Assembly: GCA_023248595.1 (NCBI GenBank)
Contig: JAHFEG010000009.1
Coordinates: 1 to 64,000 of the forward strand
DNA: 64,000 nt
Direction of reading: 5' to 3'
Source of the DNA: Myxococcales bacterium
GTDB lineage: Bacteria > Myxococcota > UBA727 > JABDBI01
This document shows positions 7,986-16,329 of the stretch, piece by piece. Below the pieces are notes generated by a model that saw only the letters and a program-made list of their open reading frames with translations, made no database searches and had not been told where the DNA came from. The number at the start of each line of letters is the position of its first letter. The first letter of the stretch is position 1. A program made the translations under genes and the position numbers.

Positions 7986-9233
7986 TCACTTGAAAAGCGG
8001 ATTTAAGCTAAGTCCTCTTGCAGCCTTCTGCGCTCGCTCGTTGTCTTTTAAGTGCATATCAAAAATATCTTTTTGAGACAGAAAAGATTGGCTGTCTTTC
8101 ATTTCGCCCAATCTCATGTACGGATAGGGTAAATTTTCTGGCATCAATTCGTCTTTACAAATTCCGCCAGCTTTTATTTCATCACAAAATTTTTGCGTTG
8201 GTCTTTGGCAACTATTTTTGTAGGGAACACTCACATAAGAGAAAAAGTCATTTTGGTAATAATGCGTTAAAATGCTGCCACCATATAACATCCTAGGCCA
8301 AATGATGTCGCGCGCAAACATCTCATCATCGCCGTAGTAAAGATGATAAGGATATTTTTCGATATAATCTTTTAGATCGGGAAAAGAGCCCTCACCTACA
8401 TGTTTTCCAGCCCAAAGACCACCAAAAAGAGGCCCCATGCAACCAGGCAAAAGTTGAGTCCGATGAAAGTCAAGTCCGCTATTGATCCATTCACCCGCCA
8501 TTAAAGCTTCCGCGGCCGTTAGAATCCAATCAGCATCTCGTATCATATAACGAATGCTTTCTTTGTTTTTCATGTTTTCTGACACAACCATAAAACGCCA
8601 AAAGAACGCATCGATGCCGGCAACGTCAAGTCCGCTATCAACAAAGACTATCTCACATCCCAAATCTAACAATTTTTGAATGAAAGCATCGGGCAGCTCC
8701 CCCTTTATCGGCGTCATTTTTTTTGAAGTGGGATTTCGTTTTGGAACATAGACGCGAAAAGTAAAAGTTTCATAGCCCCATAGTTCATTAGAGGGAATAT
8801 TATTAAATGCTTTTAATGACTGATTAGATTCTATAAAAGTTTCCAATCCATTGATGTATTTTGGATTATCTCCAAAAAGCGTTACAGCAATGACTCTTGC
8901 TTCAAAGGGAACCTTCCAATATTCTTTTTTTGTCGCAATTGGGGCGGTGCTTTTTAAGGTGGTTTGTGTCTTGGGATTTTTATATTGATATTGCCAAATA
9001 TCAACTGTTGGGCAGTCTGGTTGGCAATCTGATTTGCCACGAAATGAACGGAGAATAGAGTGGTCATAGGCCCTGGTCGCTGGCTTGCTGAGGGGCACCC
9101 AAAGATTTAAGAGCGGATTGGAACGTCCTTTTTCTAGTTTGCTTCTTGCCACTCGAAAACAAGCGTTACTGCAAAGCAAAAAAACAAGCATGCTTAAAAA
9201 ATACAAACATTTAATTGTAACTCGACTAAGCAT
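7986..9233 (-). CDS. exported lipoprotein with glycosyltransferase-like (GT-A) domain
   Basis: About 415 residues. The N-terminus (MLSRVTIKCLYFLSMLVFLL) is a signal sequence ending in CSNAC, a weak lipobox with Cys25. The body reads like a family of putative capsule/polysaccharide transferases: a VIAVTLFG---KYINGL strand, then a conserved stretch near residues 230-290 with YMIRDADWILTAAEALMAGE, WINSGLDFHR, PLFGGLWAGK and YGDDEMFARDIIWP. RDAD would be the DxD-type metal/sugar-donor site. This is family resemblance, not proof of activity. The ATG at 9233 is preferred (TTGGGGGAACG before it). It lies 17 bp downstream of valS in the same direction. Its combination of export signal and sugar-transfer fold links it to the cluster at 58.8-64 kb. 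Confidence 0.6.
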   Translation of the reverse strand: MLSRVTIKCLYFLSMLVFLLCSNACFRVARSKLEKGRSNPLLNLWVPLSKPATRAYDHSILRSFRGKSDCQPDCPTVDIWQYQYKNPKTQTTLKSTAPIATKKEYWKVPFEARVIAVTLFGDNPKYINGLETFIESNQSLKAFNNIPSNELWGYETFTFRVYVPKRNPTSKKMTPIKGELPDAFIQKLLDLGCEIVFVDSGLDVAGIDAFFWRFMVVSENMKNKESIRYMIRDADWILTAAEALMAGEWINSGLDFHRTQLLPGCMGPLFGGLWAGKHVGEGSFPDLKDYIEKYPYHLYYGDDEMFARDIIWPRMLYGGSILTHYYQNDFFSYVSVPYKNSCQRPTQKFCDEIKAGGICKDELMPENLPYPYMRLGEMKDSQSFLSQKDIFDMHLKDNERAQKAARGLSLNPLFK

Positions 9234-9250
9234 TCGTTCCCCCAAAAAAT

Positions 9251-12187
9251 CTAACCAATTCGTCCAATGGCTTTTTGCAAACGTGTTTGCTTTTCTTGCA
9301 ATTCATCCAACTGTTTTTGATATTGCAAAATTACGTCTGCTGGCGCCTTAGCCACAAAACCTGCATTACCAAGACGAGCACTCAAAGAGTTTGCCTCTTT
9401 TTCAACTTTTTCCAGCTCTTTTTCTAAGCGCTTTTGTTCACTCCCTAAATCTATCACACCCTCAAGCGGTAAAACAACTTCAAAAAATGCGTCTGCATTT
9501 ACGGCCGCTAGCTTCGGTACGGTGAATCCCTCTCTTGGTTCAATGCGCAAAGATTCAAGTAAAGCTAACTTAGAAATGGCAGCTGAAAAAGATTGTAGCA
9601 ATAGCAAATGTTCTTGAGCTGATGCAAGTATTACTGCCGGCAATTTTTTCTGCGCTGGCAGATTGGATTCTTGCCGAGCATTGCGGATCATGACAATGAC
9701 ATTTTGAATTAAACGCAATTTTTTTTCTGCAACGAAGTCTATTAAGCTGATGTCCGCTTTGGGAAAAGGCGCAACCGCACAAAAGCCAGAAGCTTTTCGT
9801 GGTAATTTTTGCCAAATTTCCTCGCTAATAAATGGACAAAATGGATGAAAAAGACGCATACTGGTGTCTAGTAATTCCACTAGAACTGTTCGGGCTGCTT
9901 CGCGTTTTTGCGGGTGACTTTCTGGGTTGAGTCTGAGCTTGGCAAACTCGATATACCAATCACAGAATTCTGACCAAAAGAAATGATAAATACACTCTGC
10001 TGCTTCACTGAACTGATATTTTTCAATGCCAGTCTCTACCGTTTGAATTGCTTTTTGCAAACGTGACAAAATCCATCGATCTTCAACTTCTAAGTCAGCT
10101 TTGACTTCGGACAAAGATAGTACGGGCTCACCACCTAAACGCATCAAAACAAAACGAGAAGCATTCCAAATTTTATTCAAAAATGCACGATATCCGCTCA
10201 CGCGAGCAATCGACAATTTGACATCACGGCCCTGTCCCGACAAAATCGCCAAACTTAAGCGTAAACCATCTGCACCAGAAGCCGGGATTCCCTCCGGATA
10301 ATCTTTTTGGATGCCATCTAAAACCTGAGGTAAAAGATGAGGCGGTACTGGATAGCTTTTTGTTTTTGCAAGTAAATCATCTAAGGCGATGCCTTCGATC
10401 ACATCGACAGGATCAATGGCGTTTCCCAAGGACTTAGACATTTTTCTACCATGAGAATCTCTAACCATGGCGTGCAAATAGATATCTGAAAATGGTGAGC
10501 GTCCCATAAAATGAATACCAAACATCACCATACGTGCGACCCAAAAAAACAAAATATCAAACCCGGTCTCTAAGACAGCGGAAGGATAAAATGCTTTAAG
10601 GTCATCGGTATTTTCTGGCCAGCCCAATGTTGAAAAAGGCCAAAGACCGGAAGAAAACCAAGTATCGAGAACGTCTTCCTCTTGAATAAAAAAAGCATCC
10701 CCGTATTTCGCTGTCAGATCTTCCATGCTTGCTATCGAAAATGATTGCACTGCTTCATCGGGTAATTCATTCAAGGCAATTTGCACAATTTGCTTCACTG
10801 GTTCGCTAGAGTCTAGGGCTTTTAAACTTTCTGTTTGGATTCCTTTTTTTTTGGAATCTTCAATGATCGCGATTTTTAATTTTTCAACATCATAGAAAAC
10901 GGGAATTTGATGTCCCCACCAAAGCTGACGGCTGATGCACCAATCTTGAATGTTAAGCAAAAAATGATGCCAGGTTTTTTTCCAACTGGCCGGGATAATG
11001 CGCGTTTCACCTGACTCAACAGCGTCATATGCTTTCTTGGCAAGCGTTTGTGTTTTCACAAAATACTGGCGGGACAACATGGGTTCTATGTCCACCCCTG
11101 ATCTTTGCGAAATGCTCACATTGTGTTCGATCTTCTCAGACCCTCTAAAGAAACCTAAATCAGTCAAAGCTTGTTTGATTTTTTCGCGCGCCTCAAAGCG
11201 ATCAAGACCGATATAAACACCACCTTGATCGTTGATTTTTCCATCGCGGGTTAAGATATTGATACGTGCGAGGTTGTGCCGGCTCCCCATTAAAAAATCG
11301 TTGGGATCATGGGCTGGCGTAATTTTAACAGCTCCAGTGCCAAAATCGATCTGCACAGTCTCATCCGCAATAATTTGAAACTCGCGTGTCGGGAAAAATG
11401 GATGAACCAAAGTTTCGCCGATAAGATCTTGATAGCGATCATCTTGTGGATGAACAGCCACCGCGGTATCGCCCAACATGGTTTCTGGACGCGTCGTGGC
11501 TACGACAATTTCTCTGCCTGGTTTATTTTTCAGAGCATAGGCAAAGTGCCATAACTCGCCTTCTCTGGTCACGTGTTCGACTTCTTCATCGCTTAAAGCC
11601 GTCTGGGACGCGGGATCCCAATTCACCAACCGCTCGCCCCGGTAAATGAGACCTTCATTCCACAGTTGCACGAATGCTGTTTTGACGGCGGTCGTGCATC
11701 CTTCATCCATGGTAAAGCGACAGCGATCCCAGTCTGCTGAAGCCCCCATCATTTTGAGCTGCTCAACAATGCGTGAACCATTTTTCTCTTTCCACTGCCA
11801 AATGCGTTCTAAAAATGCCTTTCGTCCAATGGTGTGACGATTGGTTTTTTCTGTTCGCACCAATTCCCGTTCGACCACTGTTTGTGTGGCGATGCCAGCA
11901 TGATCAATTCCCGGCAGCCATAAAGTGTTTTCGCCCAGCATGCGATGATAGCGAACCAAAACATCTTGCAAGGTCACAAACAAGGCATGGCCATTATGTA
12001 AAGCGCCGGTCACGTTGGGCGGAGGCATAATCACAACATAAGATTTTTTGAAAGGTATTTGGTTGGGCAAAGAATCTTGAGCATGTGCAGCAAAAAGCTT
12101 GGCATCCATCCAAGTATCATACCAACGAGATTCTACTTCTTTGGCATCATAGCTTTTGGAAAGAATATCTGTTGCCGGTTCCGTCAT
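9251..12187 (-). CDS. valS: valyl-tRNA synthetase
   Basis: Class I synthetase charging tRNA-Val, 978 residues. The HIGH-type site is PPPNVTGALHNGHAL (around residue 56) and the KMSKS loop is GRKMSKSLGN (around 582). The editing domain includes VATTRPETMLGDTAVAVHP, and the C-terminus is the usual coiled coil (EQKRLEKELEKVEKEANSL). The start at ATG 12187 is chosen because GGGAG lies 5 nt upstream; a TTG four codons earlier is possible. The glycosyltransferase-like lipoprotein gene follows closely and may be cotranscribed. Confidence 0.97.
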   Translation of the reverse strand: MTEPATDILSKSYDAKEVESRWYDTWMDAKLFAAHAQDSLPNQIPFKKSYVVIMPPPNVTGALHNGHALFVTLQDVLVRYHRMLGENTLWLPGIDHAGIATQTVVERELVRTEKTNRHTIGRKAFLERIWQWKEKNGSRIVEQLKMMGASADWDRCRFTMDEGCTTAVKTAFVQLWNEGLIYRGERLVNWDPASQTALSDEEVEHVTREGELWHFAYALKNKPGREIVVATTRPETMLGDTAVAVHPQDDRYQDLIGETLVHPFFPTREFQIIADETVQIDFGTGAVKITPAHDPNDFLMGSRHNLARINILTRDGKINDQGGVYIGLDRFEAREKIKQALTDLGFFRGSEKIEHNVSISQRSGVDIEPMLSRQYFVKTQTLAKKAYDAVESGETRIIPASWKKTWHHFLLNIQDWCISRQLWWGHQIPVFYDVEKLKIAIIEDSKKKGIQTESLKALDSSEPVKQIVQIALNELPDEAVQSFSIASMEDLTAKYGDAFFIQEEDVLDTWFSSGLWPFSTLGWPENTDDLKAFYPSAVLETGFDILFFWVARMVMFGIHFMGRSPFSDIYLHAMVRDSHGRKMSKSLGNAIDPVDVIEGIALDDLLAKTKSYPVPPHLLPQVLDGIQKDYPEGIPASGADGLRLSLAILSGQGRDVKLSIARVSGYRAFLNKIWNASRFVLMRLGGEPVLSLSEVKADLEVEDRWILSRLQKAIQTVETGIEKYQFSEAAECIYHFFWSEFCDWYIEFAKLRLNPESHPQKREAARTVLVELLDTSMRLFHPFCPFISEEIWQKLPRKASGFCAVAPFPKADISLIDFVAEKKLRLIQNVIVMIRNARQESNLPAQKKLPAVILASAQEHLLLLQSFSAAISKLALLESLRIEPREGFTVPKLAAVNADAFFEVVLPLEGVIDLGSEQKRLEKELEKVEKEANSLSARLGNAGFVAKAPADVILQYQKQLDELQEKQTRLQKAIGRIG

Positions 12188-12439
12188 TTGCGCTCCCAAT
12201 TACCCATTTATTGACTTTAGCACTTTCTCTTTTGGCTATTTTTCAGGTTTAATCAATATCAGGGCGTTTTTTTTTGTCTTTGTTTTTATACGACAAAGGG
12301 CGGCTTGACTGTCATTTATGTTCCAAGATAACTCTAAGAATAAGACTTGTCAGAAGGCTGCAAATGCTTCTTTCGGCTATTTTGTAAAAAAAATAGGTTT
12401 GATGGTTTGCAATTGTCTAACCAAGTAACGGATATTGGT

Positions 12440-12460
12440 GAGGGGGCGAAAAAACCCCTC
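12440..12460 (+). promoter_or_regulatory. 5'-leader hairpin before the outer-membrane protein gene
   Basis: GAGGGG (12440-12445) pairs with CCCCTC (12455-12460) over an A-rich loop. It sits 10 nt before the AAGGAG ribosome-binding site and has no following T-run, so a transcript-stabilising hairpin is more likely than a terminator. A possible promoter (TTGCAA 12407, GATATT 12431) lies just upstream; this is weak. Confidence 0.4.
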
Positions 12461-12482
12461 GTTCATTCAAAAGGAGATTAAA

Positions 12483-13010
12483 ATGAACAAAACATTGAAA
12501 CTTGCGATGCGACTTTTACTCGGCGCCGTCCTTTTAACCAGTTCGTCACAGGCCTTGGCTGAAAAGCTAGACCTTTCTAAGGGCACCATGATGCTTGGCG
12601 GTGCGGGACACTTACACCTCAAAGCCACGGGAGGGGATGTTGGCAATGGAACATGGGCACATAAAGGAAGCATTGAATTCGGTTATTTCGTGATCGACAG
12701 ACTGGCAGTGACCGCATCTCTTGGCGGCGAGGGTCCTTTCTCTCTAACAAATACGTTCACCAAGGCAGGAGCAGGGGTTGGGGTTGCTTATGCTTTTGAT
12801 ATCAACAGCATTGTCAGTCCTTATTTAGGCGCAAAAGGTGTCGTTGGGTTTAAGCCTGCCATGACCTGGGGCATTGAAGGAAATGCAGGTATTCTCATTG
12901 CATTGAATCAGCATGTTGCTGTCGATCTTGGTCTTAAAGTTGGATACAACTTTACGAACAAAGAATTAAATGGTGCACTTGGCTTTGTTGGCGTACGCGG
13001 ATTCTTCTAA
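12483..13010 (+). CDS. small outer-membrane beta-barrel protein
   Basis: About 175 residues. The start is fixed by AAGGAG eight nt before ATG 12483 and by a textbook signal peptide (MNKTLKLAMRLLLGAVLLTS, then SQALA before EKLDLSKG). The mature protein is glycine-rich with alternating hydrophobic strands (VIDRLAVTASLGG, GAGVGVAYAFDI, VSPYLGAKGVVGF, VAVDLGLKVGYNF) and ends on a terminal phenylalanine (VGVRGFF), as outer-membrane barrels do for BAM recognition. This resembles OmpW/opacity-like small barrels; I cannot assign a substrate. It has its own leader hairpin and terminator, suggesting strong, separate expression. Confidence 0.75.
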   Translation: MNKTLKLAMRLLLGAVLLTSSSQALAEKLDLSKGTMMLGGAGHLHLKATGGDVGNGTWAHKGSIEFGYFVIDRLAVTASLGGEGPFSLTNTFTKAGAGVGVAYAFDINSIVSPYLGAKGVVGFKPAMTWGIEGNAGILIALNQHVAVDLGLKVGYNFTNKELNGALGFVGVRGFF

Positions 13011-13035
13011 AAAAAAGCATAGCGTAACTTGAAAG

Positions 13036-13064
13036 AAGGCAGAGCGATCTGCCTTTTTCTTTTT
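13036..13064 (+). terminator. rho-independent terminator after the outer-membrane protein gene
   Basis: Stem AAGGCAGA (13036-13043), loop GCGA, TCTGCCTT (13048-13055), then a T-rich tail. Confidence 0.8.
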
Positions 13065-13136
13065 CAAAATGCCCCCTTTGCGAGAAGTTTTATTTTATGG
13101 CACATCTCCGTCTCTTTTCGTTTGAGAGGTATCGGC

Positions 13137-13865
13137 GTGATAAAACTTGGCATTATTTTATCTTTAATTTCATTCAATGCAGCTGCTGCTTTTGTTTCCC
13201 AAAAAGACGCGTCAGTGATCGCCCTTGCTGCGCCAGAAGGTTTGCAGCCTTATCAGGGCGCTCCGCCTGTTATCCAATTAACGCCAGCGCAAAAAGAGCA
13301 GCTTGCTCAGGGCAAGGCTGTTTACCCTCCTCTTGTTGACAACAAAGATGGAGGCTCGGCAATTGCTGTTTTCAAAGTGAATGCACCCGCTGAATTTATT
13401 TGGAAAGTGATCTCCCAATTTGATCAGTATCCCAACTGGGTTGATGGCGTTAAAAAGACAATTCACTATAAGCCAGCCGAAGGCGATAGCGTTTACATTC
13501 AATTCACGGTTGGTAAGTGGTTTACACCTTCGTACACTTATCACATCATCCACAACTTCCCTAAACTCAAAACAGGTTGGGGTACTTGGTCGCTTGACAC
13601 GAGCCAGTCCAACGATTTAGTCAATTGCCGCGGTTTTTGGCGTGTGACACCAGCGATCAGTAACCTCAATCAAAGTATTGTAGAATACTCTGTCGATCTA
13701 AAAGGCAAAGGAATGATGATGGAAATTGCCCGTCCCACTTTGCTTAAAGATGGCGTGGAAAATGCAACTTCTTGGGTCAGCAAACAAGCAGAAGTTGTTT
13801 TTGCAGAGCACGTTAAACAGACGCCAAAGCCTCTTGCCGAAAACACAATTGGCACAAATAATTAA
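13137..13865 (+). CDS. exported SRPBCC/START-like lipid-binding domain protein
   Basis: About 242 residues. GTG 13137 is chosen because GAGAGG lies 7 nt upstream and because it gives a clean signal peptide (IKLGIILSLISFNAAAA); longer in-frame starts would run through the upstream terminator. The mature part carries a polyketide cyclase/START-like fold: VFKVNAPAEFIWKVISQFDQ, YPNWVDGVKKT, a long beta sheet with GWGTWSLD and RGFWRVTP, and a final long helix (MEIARPTLLKDGVENATSW). Such domains hold hydrophobic ligands in a deep cavity. Export to the periplasm or surface is the less common feature. Ligand unknown. Confidence 0.65.
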   Translation: MIKLGIILSLISFNAAAAFVSQKDASVIALAAPEGLQPYQGAPPVIQLTPAQKEQLAQGKAVYPPLVDNKDGGSAIAVFKVNAPAEFIWKVISQFDQYPNWVDGVKKTIHYKPAEGDSVYIQFTVGKWFTPSYTYHIIHNFPKLKTGWGTWSLDTSQSNDLVNCRGFWRVTPAISNLNQSIVEYSVDLKGKGMMMEIARPTLLKDGVENATSWVSKQAEVVFAEHVKQTPKPLAENTIGTNN

Positions 13866-13939
13866 TTTTAATTAAAGAAACCTGCTTAGGCTGCTTGCTA
13901 TCAACTTCCATTTCTGGATAAACAGTTGAAGAAGTGCTA

Positions 13940-13967
13940 TTGCTTTAAAAGCTGATTTTGGTATAGT
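13940..13967 (+). promoter_or_regulatory. probable sigma-70 promoter for the ATP/ADP translocase gene
   Basis: TTGCTT (13940-13945), a 16-nt spacer and TATAGT (13962-13967), about 60 nt upstream of the start codon. Confidence 0.45.
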
Positions 13968-14024
13968 GAGGGTGCTTTTTATCTAAGTTTTATCAATTTT
14001 AATCTATGTATTTGGAAATAATAA

Positions 14025-15503
14025 ATGATTTTAGAAAATTCTGCTCTTACGAAAATCAGGCAATTTTTATGGCCCATTTATGGGGAAGAGCATAAACGCT
14101 TCTTGCCTATGATGTTGATGATTGCGTTTATCATTTTCAACTACACCGTGTTGCGTAACATCAAAGATGCCTTAATCGTTACAGAAGCTGGCGCCGAGAC
14201 CATTACCTTTCTTAAGTTTTGGGCGGTTGTTCCCGCAGCTTTCATTTTTTTCCTGTTTTATTCAAAAATGACCAACATTCTGTCTTCTAAGTCAGTCTTT
14301 TATGTCATGGTTTTGCCTTTTATTGCTTTCTTTGCGATTTTCGCCTTATTTCTTTACCCTAATCGCGAATTGCTTCACCCAACACTTTCCGCTGATTGGC
14401 TGCAAAGCATATTTCCTCCCGGCCTTGCTGGGATGGTTGCTATTTACCGTTACTGGACCTTTTCCCTGTTTTATGTGCTCGCAGAACTATGGGGAAGTGT
14501 TGTTCTTTCCTTGCTTTTTTGGCAGTTTGCTAACTCCGTAACGCCTGTTGCAGATGCTAAACGTTTTTATCCTCATCTCTATTTGCTGGGCAATGTGGCC
14601 AACATGTTGGCCGGTTACATCACTTTTTACTTCTCCAATTTAGGCAAAACATCCAATGCCGCAGATCCTTGGCAGGTTTCTCTTAACTATTTAATGCTAA
14701 TTGTGGTGTGCGTTGGTTTAGCTGCAACGGCAATCTACTTTTACTTAAGCCAAGTTGTATTCAAAGAAGCTCCCGTATCTGCCACGGCGGCTCCTAAAAA
14801 GAAGAAACCAAAGCTTAGTATGGCAGAAAGTTTTAAATTTTTATTTAGCTCTAAATACTTGGGACTGATTGCTGTTCTTGTGATTGCCTATGGTATTTCT
14901 ATCAATCTCGTAGAGGTTTCCTGGAAGAACCGCTTAGGGATGCAATATCCTGATAAAAATGATTACAATGCTTTCATGGGCATGCTCTCTGGCACCATTG
15001 GTTTTGGAACTGCTTTGGTTATTTTGCTAGGTGGATCCATTATTCGAAAATTCGGATGGAAAAAAGGCGCACTGGCTACTCCCTATATTTTGGGCTTTAC
15101 CGGTATCGCATTTTTTGCTTGCGTCATCTTCCCGGATTTCTTTGCTCCAGTTGCGGTACTGATGGGAACAACTCCATTGATGATGGCTGTCATGTTTGGC
15201 TTCGCTCAAAATGTATTGAGCAAAAGCACCAAATACGCTCTTTTTGATCCGACCAAAGAAATGGCTTACATTCCGTTAGACGATGAATCCAAATCTAAGG
15301 GTAAGGCAGCTGTAGATGTTGTTGGTGCTCGCCTTGGCAAATCAGGCGGCTCGTTGCTTCAGCAGTTTATGTTTGCTTTCATTGGTCCAATTGGCGTCAT
15401 CATGCCTTATTCTGCAGCCATCGTTGTCATCATTGTGGGTGTCTGGATTGTTGCAGTTTATGCACTCAGCAAGCGTTACACCGCGTTGAGTGGTGATAAA
15501 TAA
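14025..15503 (+). CDS. tlc: ATP/ADP (nucleotide) translocase, Tlc/Npt family
   Basis: Inner-membrane nucleotide exchanger of 492 residues with about 11-12 hydrophobic helices. The opening is diagnostic: IYGEEHKRFLPMMLMIAFII, then NYTVLRNIKDALIVTEAGAE, followed by SAEVIPFLKFW-like TITFLKFWAVVPAAF. Later family blocks include LYLLGNVANMLAGY and NVLSKSTKYALFDPTKEMAY. Members import host ATP in exchange for ADP, or carry other nucleotides or NAD; paralogs differ in substrate and this one cannot be assigned from sequence alone. The family is found mainly in Chlamydiae, Rickettsiales, some other intracellular bacteria and plastids, so its presence is the best lifestyle clue in the window. It is monocistronic with a recognisable promoter. 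Confidence 0.92.
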   Translation: MILENSALTKIRQFLWPIYGEEHKRFLPMMLMIAFIIFNYTVLRNIKDALIVTEAGAETITFLKFWAVVPAAFIFFLFYSKMTNILSSKSVFYVMVLPFIAFFAIFALFLYPNRELLHPTLSADWLQSIFPPGLAGMVAIYRYWTFSLFYVLAELWGSVVLSLLFWQFANSVTPVADAKRFYPHLYLLGNVANMLAGYITFYFSNLGKTSNAADPWQVSLNYLMLIVVCVGLAATAIYFYLSQVVFKEAPVSATAAPKKKKPKLSMAESFKFLFSSKYLGLIAVLVIAYGISINLVEVSWKNRLGMQYPDKNDYNAFMGMLSGTIGFGTALVILLGGSIIRKFGWKKGALATPYILGFTGIAFFACVIFPDFFAPVAVLMGTTPLMMAVMFGFAQNVLSKSTKYALFDPTKEMAYIPLDDESKSKGKAAVDVVGARLGKSGGSLLQQFMFAFIGPIGVIMPYSAAIVVIIVGVWIVAVYALSKRYTALSGDK

Positions 15504-15530
15504 ACGTCTTCAAGCGGCACAGAGTATTTC

Positions 15531-15842
15531 TTAAATAATCCTTATGCTGAACGGTATTTCAATAGTCAAATCTGCATCAATTTCGGTCTGGCAAGCTAGG
15601 CGACTTGTCAAAGACAAATGTTTGCCTAGTTCTTGCAGCTGCTCAAATTCATCTTCACTGGGATTTTCTAGGGCTTCAAATCCATCTTTAATAACCACAT
15701 GACAGGTTGTACATGAACAGCCGCCACCGCAAACGTGCTCTAAATTAATACCTGCCTTCAGCGCAACGTCAAGCAGTCTGTCCCCCTTGCGGGCCCAGGC
15801 CACTTGATTGGTGGGCAAGAATGTTACTTTATATTCGGTCAC
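15531..15842 (-). CDS. fdx: 2Fe-2S ferredoxin, ISC/adrenodoxin type
   Basis: A 103-residue electron carrier. The cluster ligands are visible as CGGGCSCTTCH (C-x5-C-x2-C spacing, about 39-48 for the three cysteines) with the fourth in RLACQTEI (about 84). This is the vertebrate/ISC-type pattern used in iron-sulfur cluster assembly. It follows the IscA-like gene by 18 nt on the same strand. The rest of an isc operon (iscS, iscU, hscAB) is not here. Confidence 0.92.
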   Translation of the reverse strand: MTEYKVTFLPTNQVAWARKGDRLLDVALKAGINLEHVCGGGCSCTTCHVVIKDGFEALENPSEDEFEQLQELGKHLSLTSRLACQTEIDADLTIEIPFSIRII

Positions 15843-15860
15843 GATGTGTACAAATAGATG

Positions 15861-16268
15861 TTAAAGTGAAAACGATTTACCACAGGAACAAGATTTGGTC
15901 TCGTTTTTATTGCGCAGTCGGAATCCGTTGCTACCAAGCTCTTCGTGCCACTCTAAAAGCGAGCCACCTAAAAGCTTGAGAGATTTTGGATCCACGCAAA
16001 CGCGGATGCTTTGGTTTTCAAAAATAAAATCGTTTGATGCCGGTTCGGTTTCAATTGCAAAATGATAACTAAATCCAGAGCAGCCGCCACCCACAATGCC
16101 GACGCGCATCAAGGCGCTTGAAGCCTGCGCTCTTAATAATTCATGAATCCGTCGTGCGGCTGAATTGGCGATCCGTAATTCGTTTGGCCCAATCTCGGGA
16201 AAGGGCTCGGCAATAATTCCGGCCGATGAAGCGTTCTTGTCTTTTTTGGTAATTGCCAATAAACCCAT
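15861..16268 (-). CDS. A-type iron-sulfur carrier (IscA/ErpA/HesB family)
   Basis: A 135-residue protein that carries and delivers Fe-S clusters. The three conserved cysteines are in GGGCSGFSYHF and CSCGKSF near the C-terminus, and a typical helix-strand core precedes them (ELRIANSAARRIHELLRAQ). The first 27 residues or so are an extra polar extension compared with E. coli IscA. It is upstream of fdx and probably cotranscribed with it. IscA, ErpA and SufA cannot be told apart here. Confidence 0.9.
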   Translation of the reverse strand: MGLLAITKKDKNASSAGIIAEPFPEIGPNELRIANSAARRIHELLRAQASSALMRVGIVGGGCSGFSYHFAIETEPASNDFIFENQSIRVCVDPKSLKLLGGSLLEWHEELGSNGFRLRNKNETKSCSCGKSFSL

Positions 16269-16329
16269 ATAGGTCTTCCGTTTTTAAAATATTTGATAAC
16301 AAAGTTACTATACTTTGTGAAAGGTTTTC

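Noticed and set aside
12440-12460. Terminator before the outer-membrane protein gene
   Set aside because: The GC hairpin is not followed by a T-run and lies 10 nt from the ribosome-binding site.
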